Assembly (NCBI GenBank): GCA_902764825.1
Contig: CACWXL010000001.1
Span: forward strand, 248,001-312,000
Length of the DNA stretch: 64,000 nucleotides
Reading direction: 5' to 3'
Origin: Oscillospiraceae bacterium
GTDB lineage: Bacteria > Bacillota > Clostridia > Saccharofermentanales > Saccharofermentanaceae
Position numbers and translations under genes: made by a program. This document shows, piece after piece, positions 53,566 through 62,407 of this stretch (position 1 is its first letter; the number at the start of each line of letters is the position of its first letter). The notes below the pieces were generated by a model, which worked only from the letters and a program-made list of their open reading frames with translations, made no database searches and was not told where the DNA came from.

Positions 53566-54921
53566 TTAGTCTGCTGCAAGGCCCTGTTCTTTAATGACTG
53601 CGATGAGCTGATCTACATACTTCTCACAGAGTTCATCCGTCTTGGCCTCAACCATGACGCGGATCTTAGGTTCCGTACCGGAAGCCCTGAGAAGCATTCT
53701 GCCGTCGCCGCCCAATGCCTTGTTTACTTCTTCAACGCCCTTAAGGACTGCAGGATTCTTCTGAGCTTCTTCCTTGTCCTTAACGACAACGTTCTTGAGG
53801 CACTGAGGGAACATCTTCATCTCGCCTGCGAGCATTGAGAGAGGGAGCTTCTTTTCGAGCATGGTCATAAGGACCATGAGGGATGTAAGGATTCCGTCTC
53901 CCGTTGTTGCATATTTTGCGAAAATGATATGGCCGGACTGCTCGCCGCCTAAGACGAAGCCGTTCTGCATCATGTTCTCTGCAACATACTTATCGCCTAC
54001 TGCCGTCTTCTCGGTACGGATGCCGATAGCCTCGCATGCCTTGTAAAGACCCATGTTGCTCATGATTGTTGTAACGATCGTATTGCCGTCGAGCTTGCCA
54101 CTCTCCTTCAGATACTTACCGCAGAGGTACATGATCTGGTCGCCGTTAACTTCGTTGCCCAATTCATCAACGCAAAGACATCTGTCAGCGTCGCCGTCGT
54201 AAGCGAAGCCTACGTTAAGTCCGTTATCGAGAACGTACTTCTTAAGGTTGTCGATATGTGTTGAACCGCAGTTTGTGTTGATGTTAAGGCCGTCAGGTGT
54301 GTTATTGATGATATAGACCTTTGCGCCCAAAGCCTCGAAAACCGATCTTGCGATATTCCATGAAGCACCGTTAGCGCAGTCCAAGCCGACCTTCATGCCG
54401 TTGAATGCCCTTGTAGGAACCGTCATGAGGTATCCGATGTAACGGTTGCGGCCTGCAGCGTAGTCAACGACGTTGCCGATTGCTTCGCGCTCTGCGAGAG
54501 GGATCTCCTCGATCTCGCCGTCGATGTAAGCTTCGATCTTCTCTTCGATCTCTGCCTCGATCTTCTGACCGTTGGCACGCATGATCTTGATGCCGTTGTC
54601 ATAGAAGGGGTTGTGGGATGCCGATATCATGATTCCGCAGTCAAAACCGTCTGTTCTGCAGCAGTATGAGACTGAAGGTGTTGTTGTTACGTGGAGAAGG
54701 TATGCATCAGAACCTGAAGATGTAATGCCGGCAGTAAGAGCTGCCTCGAGCATATAAGAGCTTCTTCTTGTGTCCTTGCCGATGATGATCTTAGCTCTCT
54801 TGTCATCGTGCTGCTGGCCGTAATACCAGCCGATATATCTGCCTACCTGGAATGCTTTCTGCGCAGTGAGGGCTTTGTTAGCCTCTCCTCTGAAACCGTC
54901 GGTACCAAAATACTTACCCAT
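53566..54921 (-). CDS. glmM: Phosphoglucosamine mutase
   Basis: Interconverts glucosamine 6- and 1-phosphate on the way to UDP-GlcNAc. 451 residues with YFGTDGFRG, the phosphoserine loop ISASHNPFYDNGIK, metal loop DGDADR and phosphate-binding RASGTEPKIRVMVEA. It lies 42 bases after the Wzy-type gene and is apparently part of the upper polysaccharide operon. AAAGGCGG precedes the ATG. Confidence 0.97.
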   Translation of the reverse strand: MGKYFGTDGFRGEANKALTAQKAFQVGRYIGWYYGQQHDDKRAKIIIGKDTRRSSYMLEAALTAGITSSGSDAYLLHVTTTPSVSYCCRTDGFDCGIMISASHNPFYDNGIKIMRANGQKIEAEIEEKIEAYIDGEIEEIPLAEREAIGNVVDYAAGRNRYIGYLMTVPTRAFNGMKVGLDCANGASWNIARSVFEALGAKVYIINNTPDGLNINTNCGSTHIDNLKKYVLDNGLNVGFAYDGDADRCLCVDELGNEVNGDQIMYLCGKYLKESGKLDGNTIVTTIMSNMGLYKACEAIGIRTEKTAVGDKYVAENMMQNGFVLGGEQSGHIIFAKYATTGDGILTSLMVLMTMLEKKLPLSMLAGEMKMFPQCLKNVVVKDKEEAQKNPAVLKGVEEVNKALGGDGRMLLRASGTEPKIRVMVEAKTDELCEKYVDQLIAVIKEQGLAAD

Positions 54922-54963
54922 TATGGTGTCCGCCTTTCGATAATTTTTTTCTTTAGCATTTTA

Positions 54964-56325
54964 TCACAAATCTGCTGAATTCAATCGGTTTTTGTCAGGT
55001 CTGATAACAGTTCTTGGTGTAATCAGTCCGATGATAAACCAGAAATATACGGCGACATAAGTCACACTGCCGTTAAACAGCGCCTGAACACAATAAGTAA
55101 CAAACATACCGAGCAATATCCACGTAACCGTGCGGCGTTCTTTTGATCCGTCTTTTATTACATTCCTTACCGCTCCGGAACAGGCAAAGACCAGAAGCGC
55201 CATATAGTTGATAAAGGCAGGAACCCCCTGGGTTACGAGCACATGGATATATTCATTGTGAGCCTTAGCCTGGAAGTAGATATCGGGAGCAGATTCGAAA
55301 ACGTATCCGTAGTTGTCCAGACCGACTCCGGTAAGCCAGTTGTCCGGAACGCTCGCAAGGCCCATTCTCCAATTATAGATACGGTCAGTACCGATCTTAT
55401 CGGCATCACCGATTGCCACTTCCCAGTATGATCTTACTGCTGCTTCCCTTATATAGTCGGTAAAGAAGAATGCTATCAGAAATGCAGCGGAGAATACCGC
55501 CAGGAGCACTAAAGAACGTCTGACCGCAGGCTTAACAGCCTCCCTGTCCCTCCAATACATTATCGTCATGGAGATAATATAGAAGATAAGAAGGCCTGCA
55601 AATCCGACCCAGGCAAGCCTTGCCCTGCTTCCGAGCATGGTATAGAAAAGGACAGCCAGTATCACCGGCAATGTATTTTTTATCATCTTTGGCATGGCAA
55701 TCAGATCAGAGAAGATATACATTCCGGATATTCCTGCGATCATGACAACACACAGTCCTCCGTAGTAGTTACTGTTCTGCGTAAGACCGTATGCAGTATG
55801 TTCGGTGTAATAGTAAAGACTGTAAGACAACTGAATGTTGAATGTCTGAAGGAAAGCAAATATGCCTTCTGTCACAGCTACACCTGCAAACATGTAAAGG
55901 ATATTTCTCCTGTATTTGGGATCATCAATAAGAGTTCCGGCAAAATAAAGCCAGTAATATGCAAGGAAATGCAATGGATTCTCGCAATAGAAGTAATCTC
56001 CGTATGAATAAAGTCCGGGATGACGTGAGAATACTGCAGATATGATCATAAAGAACAAAAGCGTGAAATAGAAGATGTCCGCCGGTCTCAGTTTCCTTTT
56101 CCCGGGCTCTGCGGCAAGCCAGCATAAGATCGTAAGAAACGTTCCGAATATTCCGAAAAGCCCTGTTATCTGCGGCAGGAAGAAAGAAGGTATGAACCTG
56201 TTATCAAATCTGACGATGATCTCCGTGATCACCTCAACTGCCGGAAGGCCTCCGAGCAGGATTACAACAGCTTTATAGAAAGCCTTCTCAGAAACCAGAT
56301 CCCCGATATGATCTCTCACACTCAT
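54964..56325 (-). CDS. O-antigen ligase/polymerase-like membrane protein (Wzy/WaaL family)
   Basis: 453 residues, about 11 or 12 hydrophobic helices, with the large extracytoplasmic loop and the motif GVGLDNYGYVF...KAHNEYIHVLVTQG typical of Wzy_C proteins. Likely polymerises or ligates the repeat units moved by the flippase. The ATG lies four bases past the upstream GT2 stop, overlapping it. Confidence 0.9.
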   Translation of the reverse strand: MSVRDHIGDLVSEKAFYKAVVILLGGLPAVEVITEIIVRFDNRFIPSFFLPQITGLFGIFGTFLTILCWLAAEPGKRKLRPADIFYFTLLFFMIISAVFSRHPGLYSYGDYFYCENPLHFLAYYWLYFAGTLIDDPKYRRNILYMFAGVAVTEGIFAFLQTFNIQLSYSLYYYTEHTAYGLTQNSNYYGGLCVVMIAGISGMYIFSDLIAMPKMIKNTLPVILAVLFYTMLGSRARLAWVGFAGLLIFYIISMTIMYWRDREAVKPAVRRSLVLLAVFSAAFLIAFFFTDYIREAAVRSYWEVAIGDADKIGTDRIYNWRMGLASVPDNWLTGVGLDNYGYVFESAPDIYFQAKAHNEYIHVLVTQGVPAFINYMALLVFACSGAVRNVIKDGSKERRTVTWILLGMFVTYCVQALFNGSVTYVAVYFWFIIGLITPRTVIRPDKNRLNSADL

Positions 56326-57143
56326 ATGTTATCTTCCCTTCCGGAAGATATGGTCAATGCTTTCCCCTCAGCAATGCCCTCTCTCATCCATTTAAACGCA
56401 TCGGCCGGCTTAACGCTGCTAACATAAGACTTCTTTTTTGCCATAACAAATCTTAAAGCCCATACAGTTGCAAGTCTGCCGTATAAGAAACTGTAGAGAA
56501 CGCCCCTGTCTTTGAAGAACTTCTCATTATACCCATTAAACCATGTGGATCTTCTTGGTTCCTCGGTTCCTATCGTAACCGGAACAGCTTTTATCACCAG
56601 TCCTGCCTTAAGACAGTCCATAAAGAACAGATTGTCTTCCCCGCTTGAGTATTTTGCCCCGCCTCCGAAAAGATCTGAGAATCTGACACCGGATCTCTTT
56701 ATGCTTCCAAGCCTTGCCGCTGCGGCAAACGCAGGATATCTTCCGACAGACCACTTGTGCACAGTCATCTTTTTGGTGATGTGATAAGTCCGGCGTTCCT
56801 CACAGACATTGACATTAAACATTAAGATATCAGCCTCAGGCTCTGAATTAAAAGCTTCAAGGATCCTTTCTGCATATCCTTTGTCATAAACGATATCATC
56901 ATCTGCGAATAAGACTATCTTGCTGTCTGCCAGATCCAGTGCCTTGTTCCTGGATCTTCCGACACCCCTCTCCACGGACTCGAAAAGCTTGATGTTCAAG
57001 CCGTTTTCCGTCCTGAACTCATAACTTGCATTCCTGTCACACTGATTGACGATTACGGCATCACATTCAAGGTTCATATGGGATATCAGCGTTCCAGGAT
57101 CCTTTTCAAGAGAGCTGACCAGCACTTCAAGATTACGTCTCAT
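56322..57143 (-). CDS. GT2-like glycosyltransferase
   Basis: 273 residues, resembling GT2 without the canonical N-terminal strand: RRNLEVLVSSLEKD, ERGVGRSRNKALDLADSKIV and metal site LFADDDIVYDKGY. ATG with a weak site, 12 bases after the preceding GT2. Donor unknown. Confidence 0.87.
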   Translation of the reverse strand: MRRNLEVLVSSLEKDPGTLISHMNLECDAVIVNQCDRNASYEFRTENGLNIKLFESVERGVGRSRNKALDLADSKIVLFADDDIVYDKGYAERILEAFNSEPEADILMFNVNVCEERRTYHITKKMTVHKWSVGRYPAFAAAARLGSIKRSGVRFSDLFGGGAKYSSGEDNLFFMDCLKAGLVIKAVPVTIGTEEPRRSTWFNGYNEKFFKDRGVLYSFLYGRLATVWALRFVMAKKKSYVSSVKPADAFKWMREGIAEGKALTISSGREDNI

Positions 57144-57155
57144 CCAAAGATCTCC

Positions 57156-57929
57156 CTATCTTAAGTGCATGTATTTAAGGATTCCGTTAACTGCGTAACA
57201 GCACTGGTAAAAATATCTTTCGAAGAGATCAAGACCGATATACTTATAAGTATTCATATTCAGTTTGGACGCACTCACTTTATTGCTGCTTATAGACTTC
57301 TTATGGATCCTGTATGTGATCAGCGGTTCATTGATGCCTCTTGCCTTAAGGCCTGCCCTGAGCATACACAGCCAGCAGGCAAAATCCTCATGCATGTCTT
57401 TCTCACGTTCCGAATAAGGAGAATACTTAAGAAAATCACTTTTTCTTAAAAGGACAGACGAATTGGAAATGATATTCTGTCTTAAAAGTCTTTTATAACT
57501 GACTTCCTCAGGGACATGCATTATCCACTTAAACATCTTTCCGTTCTCATTTATAAATGAAGATGCGGTATAGACGAGGTCACAGCCGGTCTCTTTTTGA
57601 AGATCTGCCTGCTTCTCGAGCTTATCCGGACTCCAAATATCATCAGAATCGATAAATGCTATCCATTCGCCTTTAGAAAGATTAATTGCCCTGAGTCTTG
57701 TCTCAAGCACTCCGATATTCTTGAAATTCACATAATACCGGATCCTTGAATCCATACGGGCAAACCTGTCGCAGATCGCGGCAGTTCCGTCAGTCGAAGC
57801 ATCATTAATGAGAATTATCTCTATATCCCTGTATGTCTGCCCGAGAACGGAAACCAGTGTTTCCTCGAGTGTTTTCTCACAGTTGAATGCAGGAAGGATA
57901 ATGCTGATAAGACCGGAAGGATCACTCAT
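57156..57929 (-). CDS. GT2 family glycosyltransferase
   Basis: 257 residues: ISIILPAFNCEKTLEETLVS, INDASTDGTA and FIDSDDIWSPDKL. First full-size gene of the upper polysaccharide operon; GGGGAGG six bases upstream. Its ATG overlaps the stop of a 36-codon leader ORF. Confidence 0.92.
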   Translation of the reverse strand: MSDPSGLISIILPAFNCEKTLEETLVSVLGQTYRDIEIILINDASTDGTAAICDRFARMDSRIRYYVNFKNIGVLETRLRAINLSKGEWIAFIDSDDIWSPDKLEKQADLQKETGCDLVYTASSFINENGKMFKWIMHVPEEVSYKRLLRQNIISNSSVLLRKSDFLKYSPYSEREKDMHEDFACWLCMLRAGLKARGINEPLITYRIHKKSISSNKVSASKLNMNTYKYIGLDLFERYFYQCCYAVNGILKYMHLR

Positions 57930-58036
57930 GGTCTGCCTCCCCGGATCTTGCCCTTACTGCGAAAAAATCTGCTAACAGCAAAACTGTCCAGCAAATATGC
58001 TGAACAAACCGACACCCGATGCCGCAAACCGTTCAT
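57926..58036 (-). CDS. Putative 36-residue leader peptide upstream of the polysaccharide operon
   Basis: ATG at 58036 with GGAGAAGG seven bases upstream, 36 codons, then TGA overlapping the ATG of the glycosyltransferase (ATGA). The peptide is basic, with nine Arg/Lys residues in 36. A TATAAT lies 42 bases before it. The ideal site and the stop-start overlap argue for real translation; composition gives no function. It could be a translational-coupling leader or a small regulatory peptide. Confidence 0.5.
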   Translation of the reverse strand: MNGLRHRVSVCSAYLLDSFAVSRFFRSKGKIRGGRP

Positions 58037-58077
58037 GCACTTACCTTCTCCAATATAAAAAATCTATCCCCGGTCCG

Positions 58078-58083
58078 ATTATA
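58078..58083 (-). promoter_or_regulatory. -10 box upstream of the leader ORF
   Basis: Perfect minus-strand TATAAT, 42 bases before the leader ATG. No -35 match at 16 to 18 bases, so an activator or alternative factor may be needed. Confidence 0.4.
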
Positions 58084-58146
58084 CAACATCAGCAGGTGTC
58101 TTTTCGACACTTTTTGACAAAATCAAAGACATTCCCTGCAAATAAC

Positions 58147-58177
58147 AAAAGAGGCTGCCTCCGAAGAGACAGCCTCT
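58147..58177 (-). terminator. Terminator after the SPFH gene
   Basis: Minus-strand AGAGGCTGTCTC/GAGGCAGCCTCT stem with TTCG-like loop, then TTTTGTTATT. Confidence 0.9.
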
Positions 58178-58205
58178 GAATTGATCACTTGCTGATCGAA
58201 TAATA

Positions 58206-59582
58206 TTATTCGATCTTTGTGCCGCACTCAGGGCAGAACTTAGGCATATTGCCGTCAGCGGGCTTGTAGCCGCACTTAGGGCAAGCTGTAGGAGCTGCTG
58301 CAGGTGCAGGTGCGCCACAGTTACCGCAGAACTTACCTGTGTTGCCTGTCTGGCCGCAAGAACATGTCCAACCGGCTGCAGGTGCTACGGGAGCGGGCTG
58401 AGGCTGACCGCAGTTGCCACAGAACTTACCTGTGTTGCCTGTCTGGCCGCAAGCGCATGTCCAACCAGCTGCTGCAGGTGCGCCTGCAGGTGCTGCTGTC
58501 TGACCAGCGAAGAAACCTGTCTGGGGCTGGCCCTGGTTAGACTGAACTGTATTAAGAGCTGCTGCTGTAGCGTTGTTGCCGCCGACTGCGCCCATCATAC
58601 CGAGACCCATGAAGCCGTTAACTGCGCCGTTAGCGTTAGCACCGGCATTCTTCATAGCCTCTGTCTGACCGAGAGCAACTGCTGCACCGAGAGCTGCCTG
58701 ATCGGAACCATAGAGCTTTGCCTCGTCGACCTTCTCGATTCTCTCACGTGACTTGTCGTCAGGTGTAACGGAAGCGATGGCAACCTTCTCTACAACGATA
58801 CCTCTCTTCTGGAGCCACTCGTCATCGAGGCAGTCCTGCATGTATCTTCTGAACTCACCCTGCTTGGAAGGGAGTGTAGAGAACATGATACCCTGCGGGT
58901 AAGGTCCGCCGCACTTGTTGAGTGTCTCTGTGATGTTGTCAAGGAACTCAAGACGGGGCTGCTGAGGCTTAGCGGGTGTTCCCATGAAGTCTGCAACTGT
59001 GTACTCGTCCTTTACGTTGCCAACGATGTTTCTGAAGAAAGTAACAGGATTCTCTACTCTGAAGGAGAATGTACCGTTCAAACGGATATAGATGTTACGA
59101 TATTCAGGGTCTGCATAAGGTACCGGTGAAGGTGTACCGAAGTTCTGATTCATCATCTCGAGCTTGTTTACGAAGTAAACTCTCTGCTGCTGCTGAATCT
59201 CTCCGCCCATCTTCATACGGTTCCAGATGTCACCGATGGACTGCTTTACGTTCTCGCCGAAATTCTTGTTGGCAAGAATTGAAGGTGCCGTGGATGTATC
59301 CCACTTGTAAGCGCCTGCGTCAGATACTACGTCTACGATCTCTCCGTTGTTAACGAGGAGACAGAAACAGCCCTCAGGTACGTTGATGATGGAACCATTG
59401 GAGATAACTTCGGAATTACCCTTGTTTCTTCCTCTCTCCATCTTATTAGCACCCTTCTTTACAAGGATCTCCTGTCCTAAAGAGTCCTGTGTGAAGAACT
59501 CAAGGTACTGATCTGAGATCTGGCTGTTGATAGAATCAAATGTTGCTCCGGCAACATTCTTGATTAAGCTAATCAATCCCAT
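58206..59582 (-). CDS. SPFH-domain protein with three C-terminal zinc ribbons (YdjI-like)
   Basis: 458 residues. Residues about 20-290 match the bacterial virion-core/YdjI SPFH group (GQEILVKKGANKMERGRNKG, EGCFCLLVNNGEIVDV, FNGTFSF-like RLNGTFSFRVENPVTFF). A Gly/Ala/Asn-rich linker leads to two near-identical ribbons, C(A/S)CGQTGNTGKFCGNCG, and a third, CPKCG...CPECG. No transmembrane segment. SPFH proteins scaffold membranes or assemblies; B. subtilis YdjI works with PspA-like YdjF. AGGAGG precedes the ATG. Single gene with its own promoter and terminator. Confidence 0.9.
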   Translation of the reverse strand: MGLISLIKNVAGATFDSINSQISDQYLEFFTQDSLGQEILVKKGANKMERGRNKGNSEVISNGSIINVPEGCFCLLVNNGEIVDVVSDAGAYKWDTSTAPSILANKNFGENVKQSIGDIWNRMKMGGEIQQQQRVYFVNKLEMMNQNFGTPSPVPYADPEYRNIYIRLNGTFSFRVENPVTFFRNIVGNVKDEYTVADFMGTPAKPQQPRLEFLDNITETLNKCGGPYPQGIMFSTLPSKQGEFRRYMQDCLDDEWLQKRGIVVEKVAIASVTPDDKSRERIEKVDEAKLYGSDQAALGAAVALGQTEAMKNAGANANGAVNGFMGLGMMGAVGGNNATAAALNTVQSNQGQPQTGFFAGQTAAPAGAPAAAGWTCACGQTGNTGKFCGNCGQPQPAPVAPAAGWTCSCGQTGNTGKFCGNCGAPAPAAAPTACPKCGYKPADGNMPKFCPECGTKIE

Positions 59583-59630
59583 ATTAATATTCCTCCTAGG
59601 TACTTGGTCGAATTATCTCCGCCAAGAAAA

Positions 59631-59659
59631 ATAATATCATTTATTTAACAAAACAACAA
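59631..59659 (-). promoter_or_regulatory. SPFH gene promoter
   Basis: Minus-strand TTGTTG and TATTAT with a 17-base spacer, and TGA before the -10 (extended -10). Confidence 0.75.
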
Positions 59660-59675
59660 TAATATTTAACACGAA

Positions 59676-60353
59676 TTAGTACGCGTAATGTATTCTGCGG
59701 CTCATCCTGAAAAGCTCTGTATTTGCAAGCATTCCGTCAGGAATCTCCACTCCTTCCATGACGCAGTTGGCAACCAAAGGAACACCCGTGATCTTGGAAG
59801 CTTCCAGTATCTTTTCTTCGCCCTCTTTCACCATCTCTGCGGTGGTCTCTTCAAGAAGGTTCGTGTTATTGATATAACCATCGATCTTAAAGCCTGCAGC
59901 GGCAGACAGTTCTGAGGTCATAATTGCGATCTGCTCAGGATCTGACGTAAACGGCCTTAAGCTGTTTACGGCCATGTAGATGACAGCATCAGTGTTTTCG
60001 ATCCTGTGCTTAAGAGAGCCAAGGACAAGAGCGCCCATGTCTTCACCGCCGATATCAAAGATTCCCTGATATGACTCGTCGTCGAAAATGACATACATAT
60101 CAGGAGGCAATACCGGAGCATCGACATTGGAGCCTGCATAAAGAGGCGTAACGAGCCTTATTCCGGCTTCGTCCAGGTCCTTTGCGCAGTCCGAGGATCT
60201 GTAGAACGGATTAACGATGTCGAGATCTGCGATAAGGAGCTTTTTGTCAGGCAAAGCCTTGCGCTGGGCAAGAGACATATTGACTGCGATCTCGGATTTA
60301 CCGCTTCCGTAAGCGCCGATTATTATTGTTAAACGGTGATCAAGATAAAACAT
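59676..60353 (-). CDS. P-loop ATP-binding protein encoded with an ABC exporter
   Basis: 225 residues. Walker A GAYGSGKSE (13-21), then IADLDIVNPFYRSSD and DIGGEDMGALVLG, resembling deviant SIMIBI/MinD-like NTPases rather than ABC ATPases. No partner domain. Its ATG overlaps the permease stop by one base, so it is translated with the exporter. Function unknown; it could energise or regulate the transporter, or handle a cofactor. Confidence 0.8.
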   Translation of the reverse strand: MFYLDHRLTIIIGAYGSGKSEIAVNMSLAQRKALPDKKLLIADLDIVNPFYRSSDCAKDLDEAGIRLVTPLYAGSNVDAPVLPPDMYVIFDDESYQGIFDIGGEDMGALVLGSLKHRIENTDAVIYMAVNSLRPFTSDPEQIAIMTSELSAAAGFKIDGYINNTNLLEETTAEMVKEGEEKILEASKITGVPLVANCVMEGVEIPDGMLANTELFRMSRRIHYAY

Positions 60354-61432
60354 CAGAACAGGTTCTTCTTTCTAAAGATATAGTAGCCGCTTCCGCCGAT
60401 TACCAATATATACAATAATGATCTTCCGATGTAAATAAGATTGAGCTTCGTGTAACTGATACGCATCGAATCCATCTTCTTGAGATCTCTAAGGGTAAGT
60501 CCGGAGCCGTCCGGTGCATAATCACCGTCATAGTAACTTATGAAATTACCTGTAAAATCGAGCTCATCGAGATATTCCGGATTTCCGCCAATAAGCTGCG
60601 TTGCGTCAGCGCCATAATCGCCGTTAAAGCCGAGATTGGATACGACATAAGCCGGATGGCAGAACTTCCATGCAATGTTCGTATAGGTATCTTTGGTATA
60701 GGTCTTTTTCAATGTTTTAACATAGTCATCCGTATAGATATTCTCCTCAACCATCTCGTCATAAGCTTCATCTCTTGCGGCTATGTAATCATTTACTGTC
60801 TTTGCAGGAAGATTAAACGCACCGACAATAGACGAGAGTGAAGACATTACAACAACTATGATTATCGAGAAGACGATCGGCAGTGCGCGTCTCCTGAATA
60901 TCAGTGAAATAACGGTAAAGAACACTGTTAACACCAGAAGTATGACAATGGCAGTGCCCCACCTGCTGAACATCTCTCCTCCGTTCAGATCGACTCCGAA
61001 TCCCGAGATAAGGAGTGCTAACAGAGCAGAACCGATGTAGACAGCGCAAAGAATGACCGTTGCAGCTATCTGGGTGATCAGATAAGAAAAGAAGATGGAA
61101 GTTCTCGAATGACCGGCAGTGATCTTATTTCTTACGATACCGTCCGTGAAATCCCTTCCCACATGCAGACATATAAACAATGCCAGGAACTTGGGCAGAT
61201 CATTTATAAAACCGACGGTGATCAGCCAGTTTAAATATCTGATCTCACCTTTGTCCAGCCCTATGTCCGCAAAGTTCAGGCCTGAATCTTTCATGAATAA
61301 TCCGAGAATAAGTCTCAGTAATAAGACAACAATAACAGGCCAGACGATGCAATACACTCCTACGATCCTGTAGAAAATGCTCTTGGAAAGACGTCTGAAT
61401 TCAAATCTTAATAACTCAAGCATGTGACTCAC
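60353..61432 (-). CDS. ABC-2 type transporter permease
   Basis: 359 residues with about six hydrophobic helices and a large loop between helices 5 and 6 (about 190-310), typical of ABC-2 permeases. It overlaps its ATPase gene by 17 bases. Substrate unknown; exporters of this build handle antibiotics, peptides or lipids. Confidence 0.88.
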   Translation of the reverse strand: MSHMLELLRFEFRRLSKSIFYRIVGVYCIVWPVIVVLLLRLILGLFMKDSGLNFADIGLDKGEIRYLNWLITVGFINDLPKFLALFICLHVGRDFTDGIVRNKITAGHSRTSIFFSYLITQIAATVILCAVYIGSALLALLISGFGVDLNGGEMFSRWGTAIVILLVLTVFFTVISLIFRRRALPIVFSIIIVVVMSSLSSIVGAFNLPAKTVNDYIAARDEAYDEMVEENIYTDDYVKTLKKTYTKDTYTNIAWKFCHPAYVVSNLGFNGDYGADATQLIGGNPEYLDELDFTGNFISYYDGDYAPDGSGLTLRDLKKMDSMRISYTKLNLIYIGRSLLYILVIGGSGYYIFRKKNLF

Positions 61433-62315
61433 CTCCTACAAGATTAACGAAGTAAGTCTCAAGATCGGTCTCTTTTGTGACGACCCTGGCAATATTTACA
61501 CCCGCTTCATTTGCCGCCAGAACGATATTGGTGAGATTGTAATATCCCTTTGCATGCACAACGCCTGATTCGCTGTCAAATCTTGCGCTAAGGCCGTTGG
61601 CATTAAGGATCGGGATCAAAGCCTCAGGATTGCCGGTATAGAATTCCGTATGGAGTCCGCCTGCATCTTCAAGCACATCAGCCTTGATCTCCTTTACGAC
61701 CCTGCCTCCCTCAACAAAGGCGAAATCCGTCGCAAGCTTGGAAAGCTCGGAAAGGATATGGCTCGATATTATGACCGTAACACCCTTCTCCTTATTGAGA
61801 TAGATCAGAAGGTCTCTTATCTGGATGATTCCCTGAGGGTCAAGACCGTTAATGGGTTCGTCGAGTATGAGCACGTCAGGATTGCCGGCCATAGCGATGG
61901 CTATTCCGAGTCTCTGGCGCATGCCCAAAGAGAACTTTCCGGCTTTCTTTTTGCCCGTATCGGCAAGTCCTACCAATTCCAGGAGCTTATCGACCGATTC
62001 GTCGACCTTCAGCCCCAGGTTAATATACTGATAGATGAGATTATCTCTTGCGGAAGCATTCGAATAGATCGAAGGAAGCTCGACCAGCGCTCCGACCTTG
62101 CCCAGTGCCTTGTTGTCAAATCCGTATTCGACTGTGCCTTTGGTAGGCTTCTGAAGACCGGATATGATCCTCATTATCGTAGTCTTGCCGGCACCGTTCC
62201 TTCCGACGAGTCCGAAGATCGAACCCTTAGGTACTACAAAGCTCATGTCATGCAGTACATGCGCACTGCCGTAGTCTTTGCATACGCCGTTGACCTTTAA
62301 AATGTAATCAGACAC
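61416..62315 (-). CDS. ABC transporter ATP-binding protein
   Basis: 299 residues: Walker A GRNGAGKTT, signature SLGMRQRLGIA, Walker B VLILDEPINGLDP and SSHILSEL; BcrA/NatA-like with a C-terminal regulatory extension. The start is GTG at 62315 with AAGGAGAT six bases upstream. An ATG 13 codons earlier lacks a site and overlaps the leader. A TATAAT at 62369-62374 is the likely -10. Confidence 0.92.
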   Translation of the reverse strand: MSDYILKVNGVCKDYGSAHVLHDMSFVVPKGSIFGLVGRNGAGKTTIMRIISGLQKPTKGTVEYGFDNKALGKVGALVELPSIYSNASARDNLIYQYINLGLKVDESVDKLLELVGLADTGKKKAGKFSLGMRQRLGIAIAMAGNPDVLILDEPINGLDPQGIIQIRDLLIYLNKEKGVTVIISSHILSELSKLATDFAFVEGGRVVKEIKADVLEDAGGLHTEFYTGNPEALIPILNANGLSARFDSESGVVHAKGYYNLTNIVLAANEAGVNIARVVTKETDLETYFVNLVGGESHA

Positions 62316-62407
62316 GTATTTATCTCCTTGTATTCCCATGATTGACGGGCGCAATGCCCATCTTGGATATTATAACAAATTAGATAAGATACAGTCTTAA
62401 TACAACC

